Shown here: one piece after another, positions 36,370-45,119 of the stretch
How positions within the stretch are numbered: position 1 is the first letter of the stretch
Layout: each line of letters begins with the position of its first letter
NCBI GenBank assembly: GCA_041397725.1
Contig: JAWKVZ010000002.1
Location: 310,001-374,000 of the forward strand
Reading direction: 5' to 3'
DNA from: JAGRKR01 sp041397725
Lineage (GTDB): Bacteria; Pseudomonadota; Alphaproteobacteria; Rhizobiales; Hyphomicrobiaceae
Length of the DNA: 64,000 nucleotides
Position numbers and translations under genes: made by a program
Notes under the pieces: generated by a model
The model's database searches: none
The model's input: the letters and a program-made list of their open reading frames with translations, nothing else
What the model was told of the DNA's origin: nothing

Positions 36370-37533
36370 GTGACTGGGCCGAGTTCGCAAGCAACCGGCG
36401 AAGTCAGGCGGATCGCCCTGATCGCCTCCTATGCGCCATCGCTCACCCTGTTCCGCGGCGTGCTGATCCGCGAGCTAGTGGCACGCGGGCATCGCGTGCG
36501 CTGCTATGCGCCCGATCATAGCGCCGATACGACGGCCGCCATAGGCGCGCTCGGTGCGGAGACGGACAGCTATCCCCTGGCGCGGTCGGGGCTCAATCCG
36601 CTCCAGGATCTGAAAAGCTTGCGAGCGCTCACGGCGCGCCTGGCATCGTTCGCGCCGCACATCGTCATGGGCTACACGCCCAAGCCCGCGATCTACGGCT
36701 CCCTGGCCGCCGCCCGCATCGGCGTGCCGCGCATCGTGCCCATGATCACCGGTCTCGGGTTCGCGTTCCAGGACGGCGGGGGGGTGAAGCGTGGCGTGGC
36801 GCAGGCCGTGTCGCGCCGGCTCTACGCTCGGGCCCTGGCGCGCAGCCATGCCGTCATCTTCCATAACAAGGACGACCACCGTCTCCTGGCCGGGCTCGGC
36901 GTCGTTCCGCCCGGCCTGCCCGTGCACGTGGTCAGCGGCTCAGGTGTCGATCTCGACCAGTTTCCGGTCATGCCGCTGCCGCCGCTGCTCGAAGGCAAAG
37001 GGCTGTGCTTCCTGATGATCGCCAGACTGCTCAAGGCGAAGGGCGTCGCGGAATTCTGCGAGGCGGCGCGGATGGTGAAGGAAAAATCGCCCTATTCGAG
37101 GTTCGTCCTGGTCGGTCCCGAGGAGAGTGGGCCGGACGGGTTCTCCAAGGACCGCCTCGCGGCCTACGATGGCATCGTCGAGTACGCGGGGCGACAATCC
37201 GACGTGCGGCCGTTCCTCGGCCAATGCCATGCCTACATTCTGCCATCTTACGGGGAGGGAATGCCTCGCACGGTGCTCGAGGCGCTCGCCGTCGGACGCC
37301 CGATCGTCACGACGGACGCACGCGGGTGCAGAGAAACTGTGGATGAACGCGTTAATGGTATTCTGGTTCCCGTTGCTGATTCGACGGCCCTTGCCGAGGC
37401 GATGCTGTCGATCCTGCGTCGCCCGGATCTCGTTCCGGCAATGGCGCGGGCCAGTCGACAGAAGGCGGAAAATCGGTTTGATGTCAGTAAGGTGAACAGA
37501 CAGATGCTGTCCGCACTCGGCTTAAGTACTTAG
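36370..37533 (+). CDS. family 4 glycosyltransferase
   Basis: The 387-residue GT-B enzyme has an N-terminal Rossmann half with LIRELVARGHRVRCYAPDHS and VMGYTPKPAIYGSLAAARIG. The C-terminal donor-binding half has HAYILPSYGEGMPRTVLEALAVGRPIVTTDARGCRE, containing the E-x7-E motif. It probably adds a sugar to a lipid-linked surface glycan. The GTG start is 13 bases after GGGGGAG. It leads a run of three genes with DegT aminotransferase and asparagine synthase, a combination typical of O-antigen or exopolysaccharide clusters. Confidence 0.88.
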   Translation: MTGPSSQATGEVRRIALIASYAPSLTLFRGVLIRELVARGHRVRCYAPDHSADTTAAIGALGAETDSYPLARSGLNPLQDLKSLRALTARLASFAPHIVMGYTPKPAIYGSLAAARIGVPRIVPMITGLGFAFQDGGGVKRGVAQAVSRRLYARALARSHAVIFHNKDDHRLLAGLGVVPPGLPVHVVSGSGVDLDQFPVMPLPPLLEGKGLCFLMIARLLKAKGVAEFCEAARMVKEKSPYSRFVLVGPEESGPDGFSKDRLAAYDGIVEYAGRQSDVRPFLGQCHAYILPSYGEGMPRTVLEALAVGRPIVTTDARGCRETVDERVNGILVPVADSTALAEAMLSILRRPDLVPAMARASRQKAENRFDVSKVNRQMLSALGLST

Positions 37534-37565
37534 GTGAGAATCTTCTGTCGGACGCAGATTCCGTG

Positions 37566-38810
37566 ATGTATTGGATGAGTGGCCAACCGAGCACGGGGGG
37601 GAGGGTGTTGCAGAAGCCGACCGCCGGAGATCTCCAGCACGCCCCTGCGCGTGAGCAAGGTGCATGGCCGCATTTTGCCGAGGATGAAATCGCTGCGGTC
37701 GTCGACGTGCTCAGAAGTGGCCGCGTCAATCAGTGGGGTGGCACGCACGTCGAAGCGTTCGAGGCGGCGATGGCGCGCTATCACGGCGTCCAGCATTCCG
37801 TCGCCGTGGCGAATGGCACATTGGCACTCGACGTGGCGCTGCGTGCGTTCGAGATCGGTCCGGGCGACGAGGTCATCGTCACCGCCCGCAGCTTCATCGC
37901 CTCCGCCTCCTGCGTTTCCCTGCTCGGTGCCGTGCCGGTCTTCGCCGATGTCGACCCCCAGTCGCAGAACATCACGCCCGAGACCGTCGCCCCCCTCATC
38001 ACGTCGCGCACCAGGGCGATCATCCCCGTGCATCTGGCTGGCTGGCCCTGCGATATGCCAGGGCTCATGGCGCTGGCGAAGCAGCACGGGCTGGTGGTCG
38101 TCGAGGATTGCGCCCAGGCGATCGGCGCCCGCATCGGCGGGCAACTGGTCGGAACCTTCGGTGACGCCGCCACCTTCTCCTTCTGCCAGGACAAGATCAT
38201 TTCGACCGGCGGCGAAGGCGGCATGATCTTTTTCCGCGACAAGCAGGCGTGGCAGCGGGGCTGGTCGTTCAAGGATCACGGCAAGGACTACGCCAAGGCC
38301 CGGCAGGAAACGTCCAACGGCAAGTTCCGCTGGGTGCACGACAGCCTCGGCACCAATGCCCGGCTGACGGAAATGCAGGCGGCCATCGGGCTGGTGCAAC
38401 TCGGCAAGCTGGATGGCTGGCTGGCGCAGCGCAAGGCGAATGCCGAGATCTGGCATCGCGCCCTGTCGCCTCTGGCGAATGTGCGGGTGCCGACGCCCGG
38501 CTCCGACATCGTGCATGCGAACTATAAGTTCTACGCCTTCGTCGTGCCGGAACGTTTGCGTCCGGGCGTCGATCGCGATGGCTTGCTCGACTGCCTGAAG
38601 GCCGAAGGGCTGATCGTCCGCTCGGGCAGTTGTCCCGAGATCTATCTCGAGGAGGCCTATGCGGACGCGACCGTCGAACGACTGCCCATGGCCCGGATGC
38701 TCGGCGAGACGAGCATGATGTTCGAGATCCACCCGACGCTCGATCAGAGCGAGTTGACGGAGCGCGCGGTTGCGACCGCCCGGGTGCTGGCCGATCATGT
38801 CGCCGAGTGA
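37566..38810 (+). CDS. DegT/DnrJ/EryC1 family PLP-dependent sugar aminotransferase
   Basis: The 414-residue enzyme aminates nucleotide-linked keto sugars. The PLP Lys is Lys210 in FSFCQDKIISTGGEGG, and the cofactor-binding DCAQAIGARI and AVANGTLALDVALRA motifs are present. GRVNQWGGTHVEAFE at the start is typical of GDP-perosamine synthase-like members. The product would be an amino sugar for a surface polysaccharide, with the flanking glycosyltransferase and amidotransferase. The start may also be the GTG 3 bases before ATG 37566. Confidence 0.9.
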   Translation: MYWMSGQPSTGGRVLQKPTAGDLQHAPAREQGAWPHFAEDEIAAVVDVLRSGRVNQWGGTHVEAFEAAMARYHGVQHSVAVANGTLALDVALRAFEIGPGDEVIVTARSFIASASCVSLLGAVPVFADVDPQSQNITPETVAPLITSRTRAIIPVHLAGWPCDMPGLMALAKQHGLVVVEDCAQAIGARIGGQLVGTFGDAATFSFCQDKIISTGGEGGMIFFRDKQAWQRGWSFKDHGKDYAKARQETSNGKFRWVHDSLGTNARLTEMQAAIGLVQLGKLDGWLAQRKANAEIWHRALSPLANVRVPTPGSDIVHANYKFYAFVVPERLRPGVDRDGLLDCLKAEGLIVRSGSCPEIYLEEAYADATVERLPMARMLGETSMMFEIHPTLDQSELTERAVATARVLADHVAE

Positions 38811-38856
38811 GACGACGGGCTGCGATCGCCACGTGAGCCGTGCGTGAGCGACGCGC

Positions 38857-40788
38857 ATGTGTGGCATTGCCGGACTCCTCGACCCGAACGCGCGATTCGA
38901 CGCCGCGGCTCTGCCCCGCATCGCCGGAGCTATGGCCGACGCGTTGCGTCATCGCGGACCCGACGAAGGTAACACCTGGGCCGACGAGGCCGCGGGGCTC
39001 GCCTTCGGGCATCGGCGCCTTTCCATCCTCGACCTGTCGCCAGCGGGCCGTCAGCCCATGCTCTCCGCCGACGGCCGGCTGGCCATCTGCTACAACGGCG
39101 AGATCTACAACGCCGACGCACTGAAGGCGCTCGAGCAGATGGCCGGGCTCAAGCTGCGCGGCCATTCCGATACCGAGGTGCTGCTGGAAGCAGCTGCCGT
39201 GCTCGGCGTCGAGGCGGCGCTGCGGCTTTCGGTGGGGATGTTCGCGCTGGCGATCTTCGAGCGCGAGACGCGCCGCCTTTGGCTCGCGCGTGACCGGCTC
39301 GGCAAGAAGCCGCTCTATTGGACGCTCGTCGATGGCGTGCTGCTGTTCGCCTCGGAGCTGAAGGCCTTCAAGGCCGTGCCCGGCTTCCAACCGGACATCG
39401 ACCGTGCGGCGTTGGCGGGCTACGTGCGCCATGGCTATTACCTGCATCCGCGCACGGTCTTTCGTAACGTCCAGCAACTCGAGCCAGGGCATCTGCTGCT
39501 CTTCGAGCCGGGCAAGCCGCCGCGCTCGGAGCCCTACTGGTCGCTTGCCGAGGCGGTCCGGCGTGGGCGCGATGAGGGCCGGCACGCGAGCGAGCGGGAG
39601 GTGGTGGACAGGCTCGAGGCGCTGCTCGCGGACGCGGTCTCGCGCCGCATGGTGGCCGACGTCCCGCTCGGCGCCTTTCTCTCGGGTGGCTACGATTCCT
39701 CGACGGTCGTCGCGCTCATGCAGCGGGCCTCGAGCCGGCCGGTCCGCACCTTCTCGATCGGCTCGGCCGACAAGGCCTACGACGAAGCCTCCTTCGCGCG
39801 GGCGGTGGCGCAGCATCTCGGCACGGATCACACCGAGCTCGTGGTCACGGCCAAAGAGGCGCTCGACGTGGTGCCGCGCCTGCCGCAGATCTACGACGAG
39901 CCTTTCGCCGATTCCTCGGCCATTCCCACCTATCTGGTCTCGGCGCTGGCTCGCCGCTCGGTGAAGGTCGCGCTCTCGGGCGACGGCGGCGACGAGCTGT
40001 TCGCGGGCTACAATCGCTACGTCCTGGGCGCGACGTTCCGCGATCGCTGGCTGAAGGTCCCGTTGCCCATGCGCCGCGTCACGGCGAGGCTGATGGCCAG
40101 CCAGCCGCCTGCGCGCTGGGATCATCTGGCCATGTTGGTGCCCGCGCGGTTGCGGCCGCGGCTGCCGGGCGACAAGATCCACAAGCTCGCGCGCGTGCTC
40201 GGGGAGGAGGGCGACGGTTTTCACGTCAAGCTGGCGAGCCTCTGGCCGGAGCCGCTCGCCGTCATCGGCAGCGATTGTGAGCCGATGACGGTCATGACCG
40301 ATCCGTCGGTGGCGGAGACTGTGCCCGATTTCATCGAGCGCATGCTCTACCGGGATGCGCTGGCCTACCTGCCGGGCGACATTCTCACGAAGGTGGATCG
40401 CGCCAGCATGGCGGTATCGCTCGAAGCGCGGACGCCGTTGCTCGATCATCGCGTGGTCGAGTTCGCCTGGAGCCTGCCGATGTCGATGAAGCTCAGGCCC
40501 GGGGCGCCGAAGTGGGCGCTGCGACAGGTGCTCTACCGGCACGTGCCGCCGTCGCTGGTGGATCGGGCCAAGGCCGGCTTCGGAGTGCCGCTCGGGGACT
40601 GGCTGCGCGGCCTGCTGCGCGACTGGGCAGAGGACCTGCTGTCGGAGCGACGGCTGGCGGATGGAGGGCTCTTCTCGTCGCGTGTCGTCCGCTCGCTCTG
40701 GAGCGACCACCTGGCCGGGCGGACGAACGGCGAGCATGCTCTGTGGACGATCCTGATGTTCGAGGCCTGGCGCGCGCATCATGCCTGA
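38857..40788 (+). CDS. asnB: asparagine synthase (glutamine-hydrolysing)
   Basis: The 643-residue protein starts MCGIAGLL, so Cys2 is the glutaminase nucleophile after Met removal. The N-terminal amidotransferase domain (to about 190) has NGEIYN and SDTEVLLEA. The C-terminal synthetase domain has the PP-loop LGAFLSGGYDSSTVVALM and ALSGDGGDELFAGYNRY. In this cluster it probably amidates a sugar acid or aminoacylated glycan rather than making free asparagine (inference from neighbours). It lies 46 bases after the aminotransferase, and a hairpin follows about 140 bases after its stop. Confidence 0.93.
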   Translation: MCGIAGLLDPNARFDAAALPRIAGAMADALRHRGPDEGNTWADEAAGLAFGHRRLSILDLSPAGRQPMLSADGRLAICYNGEIYNADALKALEQMAGLKLRGHSDTEVLLEAAAVLGVEAALRLSVGMFALAIFERETRRLWLARDRLGKKPLYWTLVDGVLLFASELKAFKAVPGFQPDIDRAALAGYVRHGYYLHPRTVFRNVQQLEPGHLLLFEPGKPPRSEPYWSLAEAVRRGRDEGRHASEREVVDRLEALLADAVSRRMVADVPLGAFLSGGYDSSTVVALMQRASSRPVRTFSIGSADKAYDEASFARAVAQHLGTDHTELVVTAKEALDVVPRLPQIYDEPFADSSAIPTYLVSALARRSVKVALSGDGGDELFAGYNRYVLGATFRDRWLKVPLPMRRVTARLMASQPPARWDHLAMLVPARLRPRLPGDKIHKLARVLGEEGDGFHVKLASLWPEPLAVIGSDCEPMTVMTDPSVAETVPDFIERMLYRDALAYLPGDILTKVDRASMAVSLEARTPLLDHRVVEFAWSLPMSMKLRPGAPKWALRQVLYRHVPPSLVDRAKAGFGVPLGDWLRGLLRDWAEDLLSERRLADGGLFSSRVVRSLWSDHLAGRTNGEHALWTILMFEAWRAHHA

Positions 40789-40931
40789 GGCCGCGCGCAA
40801 AGCGGGCCCTGACGCCGAGCATCGCGTGCGCTACAACTTCGACTGAATATTGGGCATCTGACGGAAATCTCGGCGTCGACTGATATGATCCTGCCTCCGC
40901 CCAGACAACACTCAGTGTCATCCGCAGTGTT

Positions 40932-40970
40932 CTGACAACAGATGACCTGTGTTGTCAGAGCAATTCTTTT
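40932..40970 (+). terminator. hairpin terminator after asnB
   Basis: CTGACAACA at 40932-40940 pairs with TGTTGTCAG at 40950-40958, followed by AGCAATTCTTTT. The stem is AT-richer than others here. It lies in a 300-base gap that otherwise shows only an AT-rich stretch. Confidence 0.5.
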
Positions 40971-41088
40971 GCTGAGACCTTAAGTAGAATCACTTTATTG
41001 TCGATGGGAATAGATGGCTGGAAATCACTTCGACGGAGTGGTTCGGGGCTGAATGTTGCGCGTGCCGAGGCCGGATCGCGAGGGGCAC

Positions 41089-42423
41089 GTGACGAACCAA
41101 CCAGCAGATGCAGGCGACGCGCAGAGACGGCAGGGCTCGCGATCTGCCCGTCCGTCGCCTGCCGGGCGTCGCGGTGCGGCCGTGCTGGGCGTCATCTCTC
41201 GCTTCACCTCGGAGTTCGGGCGATCGTCGCGGGCGGGTGCGTCCGTGCCACGGTCCCGCAACGCCATCGTCGACGACGTCGGGCTCCGGATCGAGATCGA
41301 GCCGCTGCAGGAGTGGCCGCCGGCCACCCGCGCCGCCGAGCGCCGCGAGATCGGCCGTCTGCTGTCGGGCGAGTACGAGAAGCGCCGGAGCGCCATCGAA
41401 GCCAGGCGTCACGGCTATCGCGCGGCGCTGCAGTCGCATGAGCGCAAGCGCCGTCGCAGGCGGACGCAGCTCCTGCTGGCCGCGGCTGCATGCTTTCTGC
41501 TCGGCATGCTGTTGCTTGCCGGCAGGGATACGCTGGGCGGCATCCCGATGCTGCTCAGCATCGTGGTGTTGATCGTCGCCTTTGCCGGTCGCCGCAAGCG
41601 CCTGACGCTCCACGACGAGGAGCATCCTCCGCTCGGCGAGCTGGAAGCGCTGCACGACCGCATCCTCAACGAGGAGATTCGCGCGCTCTGGGACGATGCC
41701 GTGCGCCGGCTCGCCGTCGCCAGGGTGGGGGCACCCGAGCGGACGCTCGGGCCGTACCTGAGCTATCCCGATATCGACCGGCTGCGGGACGTCTGGGTCG
41801 GTGCGCGTCTCGGCGCCGACGGGGTGCCGCGCTTCACGCCGCGCAGCATCTATTACCTGAGTTTCCATGCGGAACGGGTGATCGCCTACGAGGGCGTGCT
41901 CGACGTTCTGCGTGGCGTGCCGCTGGTGCAGTGTGTGCGCGAGTTCGCCTATGGCGACATCACTGCCGTGACTCGCCTCGCGGAGCGGCGGGTCTTCCAT
42001 CGCCGCGTGGACGAAGAGCCTGGCAAGGGGGTGCCGTTCCCACCGCCCGCGAACATTCTGCCGGAGCCGGGCGCGCGCGCCGCGGCGTCCGCCGACAAGA
42101 GCGAGCGCATAGCGGCAAATCGCGATCTGTTGCGGCTGGAACTCGCCAACGGCGAGCATGTCCAGCTCGTGCTGCACGACGATTATCTGGCGGGCGCCAC
42201 CACACCGCTGGACCTGCCGCAGAACGCCAGCGAAGCGACGGTTGAGTGGGTGCGCGCGCTTGTGCGCGAGAAGTCGAGCCAGCGCGCACCGGCGGCGGCG
42301 GAGCCTCGCGCCACGCCCGCGCCGGCCGAGGCGGTAGAACCCGCGGCGACGGCGGCCGACGCCGCTGCGCCAGCGCCGCCGGCAGAAGCGCCCGACATAC
42401 AGGCCGATACTGCCGCTGCCTAG
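41089..42423 (+). CDS. hypothetical membrane protein with Ala/Pro-rich tail
   Basis: The 444-residue protein has a disordered basic start, a charged helix (about 70-125, RREIGRLLSGEYEKRRSAIEARR), two adjacent membrane segments (about 128-165, LLLAAAACFLLGMLLLAG and MLLSIVVLIVAFAG), a soluble domain with PYLSYPDIDRLRDVWVGARLG and YLSFHAERVIAYEG, and an Ala/Pro/Glu-rich tail. No family recognised. GTG 41089 is preferred because GAGGGG lies just before it; an ATG at 41053 is in frame. Confidence 0.65.
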   Translation: MTNQPADAGDAQRRQGSRSARPSPAGRRGAAVLGVISRFTSEFGRSSRAGASVPRSRNAIVDDVGLRIEIEPLQEWPPATRAAERREIGRLLSGEYEKRRSAIEARRHGYRAALQSHERKRRRRRTQLLLAAAACFLLGMLLLAGRDTLGGIPMLLSIVVLIVAFAGRRKRLTLHDEEHPPLGELEALHDRILNEEIRALWDDAVRRLAVARVGAPERTLGPYLSYPDIDRLRDVWVGARLGADGVPRFTPRSIYYLSFHAERVIAYEGVLDVLRGVPLVQCVREFAYGDITAVTRLAERRVFHRRVDEEPGKGVPFPPPANILPEPGARAAASADKSERIAANRDLLRLELANGEHVQLVLHDDYLAGATTPLDLPQNASEATVEWVRALVREKSSQRAPAAAEPRATPAPAEAVEPAATAADAAAPAPPAEAPDIQADTAAA

Positions 42424-42429
42424 CGAGCG

Positions 42430-42463
42430 CGATGGCGAGGACGGCTTGCGCGCCTCGCCATCG
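42430..42463. other. strong hairpin after the membrane-protein gene
   Basis: CGATGGCGAGG at 42430-42440 pairs perfectly with CCTCGCCATCG at 42453-42463, 7 bases after the stop at 42423. There is no T-tract, so termination is possible but unproven. It sits directly before the gene relic at 42469. Confidence 0.5.
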
Positions 42464-42468
42464 CCAGC

Positions 42469-42525
42469 ATGTCCGCCGATGTCAGCGATGAGGCCGCGGT
42501 GAAGATCTGGCCCTGCTTCTGGTGA
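42469..42525 (+). pseudogene. relic of a duplicated zinc-ribbon membrane protein gene
   Basis: The 18-codon frame reads MSADVSDEAAVKIWPCFW. Its first half matches HADVSDKAA near the start of the following gene, and its second half matches the last residues AVKIWHCFW of the same gene. The middle (about 240 codons) is missing. At the DNA level ATGTC-CGCCGA-GTCAGCGAT is shared, with a one-base loss. The bases after the stop (GTTGTGGCGGCGGCGAG) resemble those after the full gene (GTTGCGGCGGCGAG). It is best read as an internally deleted tandem copy. Confidence 0.65.
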
Positions 42526-42680
42526 GCGCCGATGACGTTGTGGCGGCGGCGAGCCCGGGGCAACGCTGCCGTCGCGAGCGAGCGGATGCCGCGAGCAGAC
42601 ATCAAAGGTTGTTGCGCAGGCCATTGAACACTATGGTCACGCGCCCACTGGCAACCTGGGGCGGCAACCAAGGGGGGGAG

Positions 42681-43463
42681 ATGCTCGTTCAATGCGGAGA
42701 ATGTCACGCCGACGTCAGCGATAAGGCTGCAGCCTGTCCCAAGTGTGGGGCGCCGTCGCGATATTTCAGACAAAGAGACACCGTCGTCGTGACGCCACAG
42801 CGGCTCGCGGAGAGAAAGCCGCAAGCGGAAGCCGTGAGGCCTGCAGGCGTGCCGCGCGGCGAGCTTCATCACACGAGCACGCCGGGATACGAGCAGCTCG
42901 ACGACCTGCTGAAGACGGTGATCAACAAGAACTATTTTTCCGTGATGCTCGGCGGAGCGGCGCTCGGCCTGCTGCTGTCTGTACTGTTGTCGCTCCTGGG
43001 CATGAAGTCCGGATCCCTGACGTTGTTCCTCATGCTGGCGGGATCAGTGGCTATGGGTGGTTTGAAATTCTACGCCCATCAGAGGATGACCGATCTCAAC
43101 AATCAGGCCGGCGTCCCGTTCGTGTCGCCCGAGGACGAGTCCTGGGTGAAGCTCGTCGGCATCGTTGGTGTCGCGCTCATTCTCTACAACACGAAGCCGC
43201 CTAACGACGGTGTCCTGAAGGTCATCGATGATCAGCTCATCAAGGAGATCAGTCAGCAGCGCTTCGAAAAGGCCGATGCCTTCGGCGTCGCCATCCTGAA
43301 GTTGAGCTGCAAGCTCGATGTCGCATCGTGCGCCCGCACGATCAGAGCCAGCATGAATATCAAGCTGTCCGACGCGATGCTGTTCAAGGTGGCCGAGATC
43401 GGGTTCGGCAAGAAGACGCACAAGTGTCTGGGGGCGGTGAAGATCTGGCACTGCTTCTGGTAG
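42681..43463 (+). CDS. zinc-ribbon membrane protein
   Basis: A 260-residue protein with an N-terminal zinc ribbon (CGECHADVSDKAAACPKCG, a CxxC pair on each side), a linker and two membrane segments (about 90-130, FSVMLGGAALGLLLSVLLSLLG and LTLFLMLAGSVAMGGL). A further weak segment, WVKLVGIVGVALILYN, lies near 155. A C-terminal domain contains four Cys (LSCKLDVASCARTIR, KKTHKCLG, WHCFW). ATG 42681 is preceded by AGGGGGGGAG. The family is not named here. A short relic of a second copy lies just upstream. Confidence 0.72.
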   Translation: MLVQCGECHADVSDKAAACPKCGAPSRYFRQRDTVVVTPQRLAERKPQAEAVRPAGVPRGELHHTSTPGYEQLDDLLKTVINKNYFSVMLGGAALGLLLSVLLSLLGMKSGSLTLFLMLAGSVAMGGLKFYAHQRMTDLNNQAGVPFVSPEDESWVKLVGIVGVALILYNTKPPNDGVLKVIDDQLIKEISQQRFEKADAFGVAILKLSCKLDVASCARTIRASMNIKLSDAMLFKVAEIGFGKKTHKCLGAVKIWHCFW

Positions 43464-43520
43464 GCGGCGTTGAGGTTGCGGCGGCGAGGCCGATCGCCGT
43501 CCAGCGAAGCCGATCACAAC

Positions 43521-44947
43521 CTAGCTGCGTTTCGCCGGCTCCTCGCTCGCCGAGCGGCTCGTCGCGCCCGCACCCCGATCCGCGCCTTGGCGATGCACGA
43601 TGGTCGGCACGCGGCTCTCGATCAGCGCGATGACCTGACCGGCCAGATCCTTGCCGGTGGCGAGCTCGGCAGCGCCGATGCGTGGCGCTGTCGTGATGGC
43701 GACGATCGTCGGCCCGTGCTCCGTCCGCGCCAGCTCGATGCCCGCAAAGCGCAGCTTGAGCGCCCGCGCCGCGCGCAGAACCAGCCGGCGCTCTTCTGGT
43801 TGCAGGCGGACGCGCTTCGGCACGCGCGGGCGGCTGCCTTCCGAGAGCGAGCTCGTCCGATCGGCCAGCGAAGCGGCAACCTTGGTGCCGATCACGACGT
43901 TGTGGACGCGCTCGCCGGAGACGTCGTCGACCGAGCGCTCGATCAGATACTCGTCCTCGCGTCCGCCCAGCGTGCTCAGCGCCATGTCCATTGAGCGGCG
44001 GGTGCGGGCCAGCACGCCGGCATCGGTGGCGCTGCCGGAGCCGCGCCGGACGACGACCGGGGGCCGCCGACGAGATCGGCGATGCATCGCGTGGACTTGC
44101 GGGTCTGCGTGACCGCGAGCGCCGGATTGCGCACGCCGCTCGCCGCCAGGAGCTGATGCTGCTGCAGGCGATCGCGCGCGATGCCGAGCGCCTGGGCGGG
44201 GTTGACGAGAAAGCTGCCGAGCATCTCGAGCTGACGCACGATGGCCGTGCCGAAGGCGCTCGGACGCTGGCCGAGGCGCGCGACGACGGCATCGAAATGG
44301 GGCAGCAGGTTGCCGTCGAGCAGCAGCGCCGGGCGATCCGCGTCGACCACCAGTGAGAGACGCATGGGGTCGAGCACCTCGACCACGTGCCCCGCCTCCT
44401 CGCTGGCTGCGCGCAGGCGGACGCTCGTCGTCGTATTCGGCCGCGTGGTCAGCAACGCGATGCGCAACGAGCGACGCACGGTGATGGAGCGGGGCACGTC
44501 GCTGTAGAGGCGATAACTCAGCCGCGGCTGCAGGAACGAGGTGCCGGGATCGACGATCATGTCCTCGGGGATCGCCTTGCGGCCGAGCAGCATCCGATAG
44601 GCCATGTTCTCGCGGTTGGTTAATGTGACCTCGATCGGCCAGCTCCGTCGGCCCATCTTGACGGTCGTCGAAATGACGTAGCGGGACTCGCGGCGGCCGT
44701 TGGAGCTGCGGACCTGGCGGCGATCGATGACACGCGCGGAGCAGTAGACCTCGATTTCCTCGCGGCCGGGAACGGGATGGATGCCGAACCGCACCATCGG
44801 CGCCTCCGGCGGTCCGAAGGGCTCGATCTGAAAGGCGTGCAAAGCGGATGTACGCGCGCCCGTATCCACTTTAGCCTTGATGGCGGGAAGGCCGAGCTCC
44901 GGTAGCGCCAGCCATTCCTCCCAACCGAGTTGCGACGAGGTGCTCAA
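43521..44947 (-). pseudogene. RimK-type fusion: retropepsin-like zinc-protease domain plus degenerate ATP-grasp, frameshifted
   Basis: The first frame (44947 to 43976; TTG start after GAAGGA) begins with an 'ATP-dependent zinc protease' (RimK-linked retropepsin-like) domain: AIKAKVDTGARTSALHA near 25 with the DTGA motif. A RimK pre-ATP-grasp domain follows (RIALLTTRPNTTTSVRLRAA near 160, NPAQALGIARDR near 255). At a GGGGG run (44059-44063) the frame shifts by one base. The ATP-grasp domain then continues to a TAG at 43521 (PVVVRRGSGSATDAGVLART...). That domain has lost key residues: the EGTQGIGV loop, the DIR motif (here ERVHN) and EVNxSP (here AITTAP). It is unlikely to bind Mg-ATP normally, whether or not the shift is real. 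Confidence 0.75.
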
Positions 44948-45119
44948 AACAATGTCCTTCGTGAGACGGTCGTGCCTGCGTTACCTCAGTCATGCCCGAC
45001 GTGCAATGACCAGATCATGAGTTGACAGCGCGGCAGTGATTCAGCGTGGTGAACGGCGACCTGTGCGCGTGCAGGTCGTCCAGAAGCGAGAATAGCAGGA
45101 TCGCCGGGGAGGCGCGACA

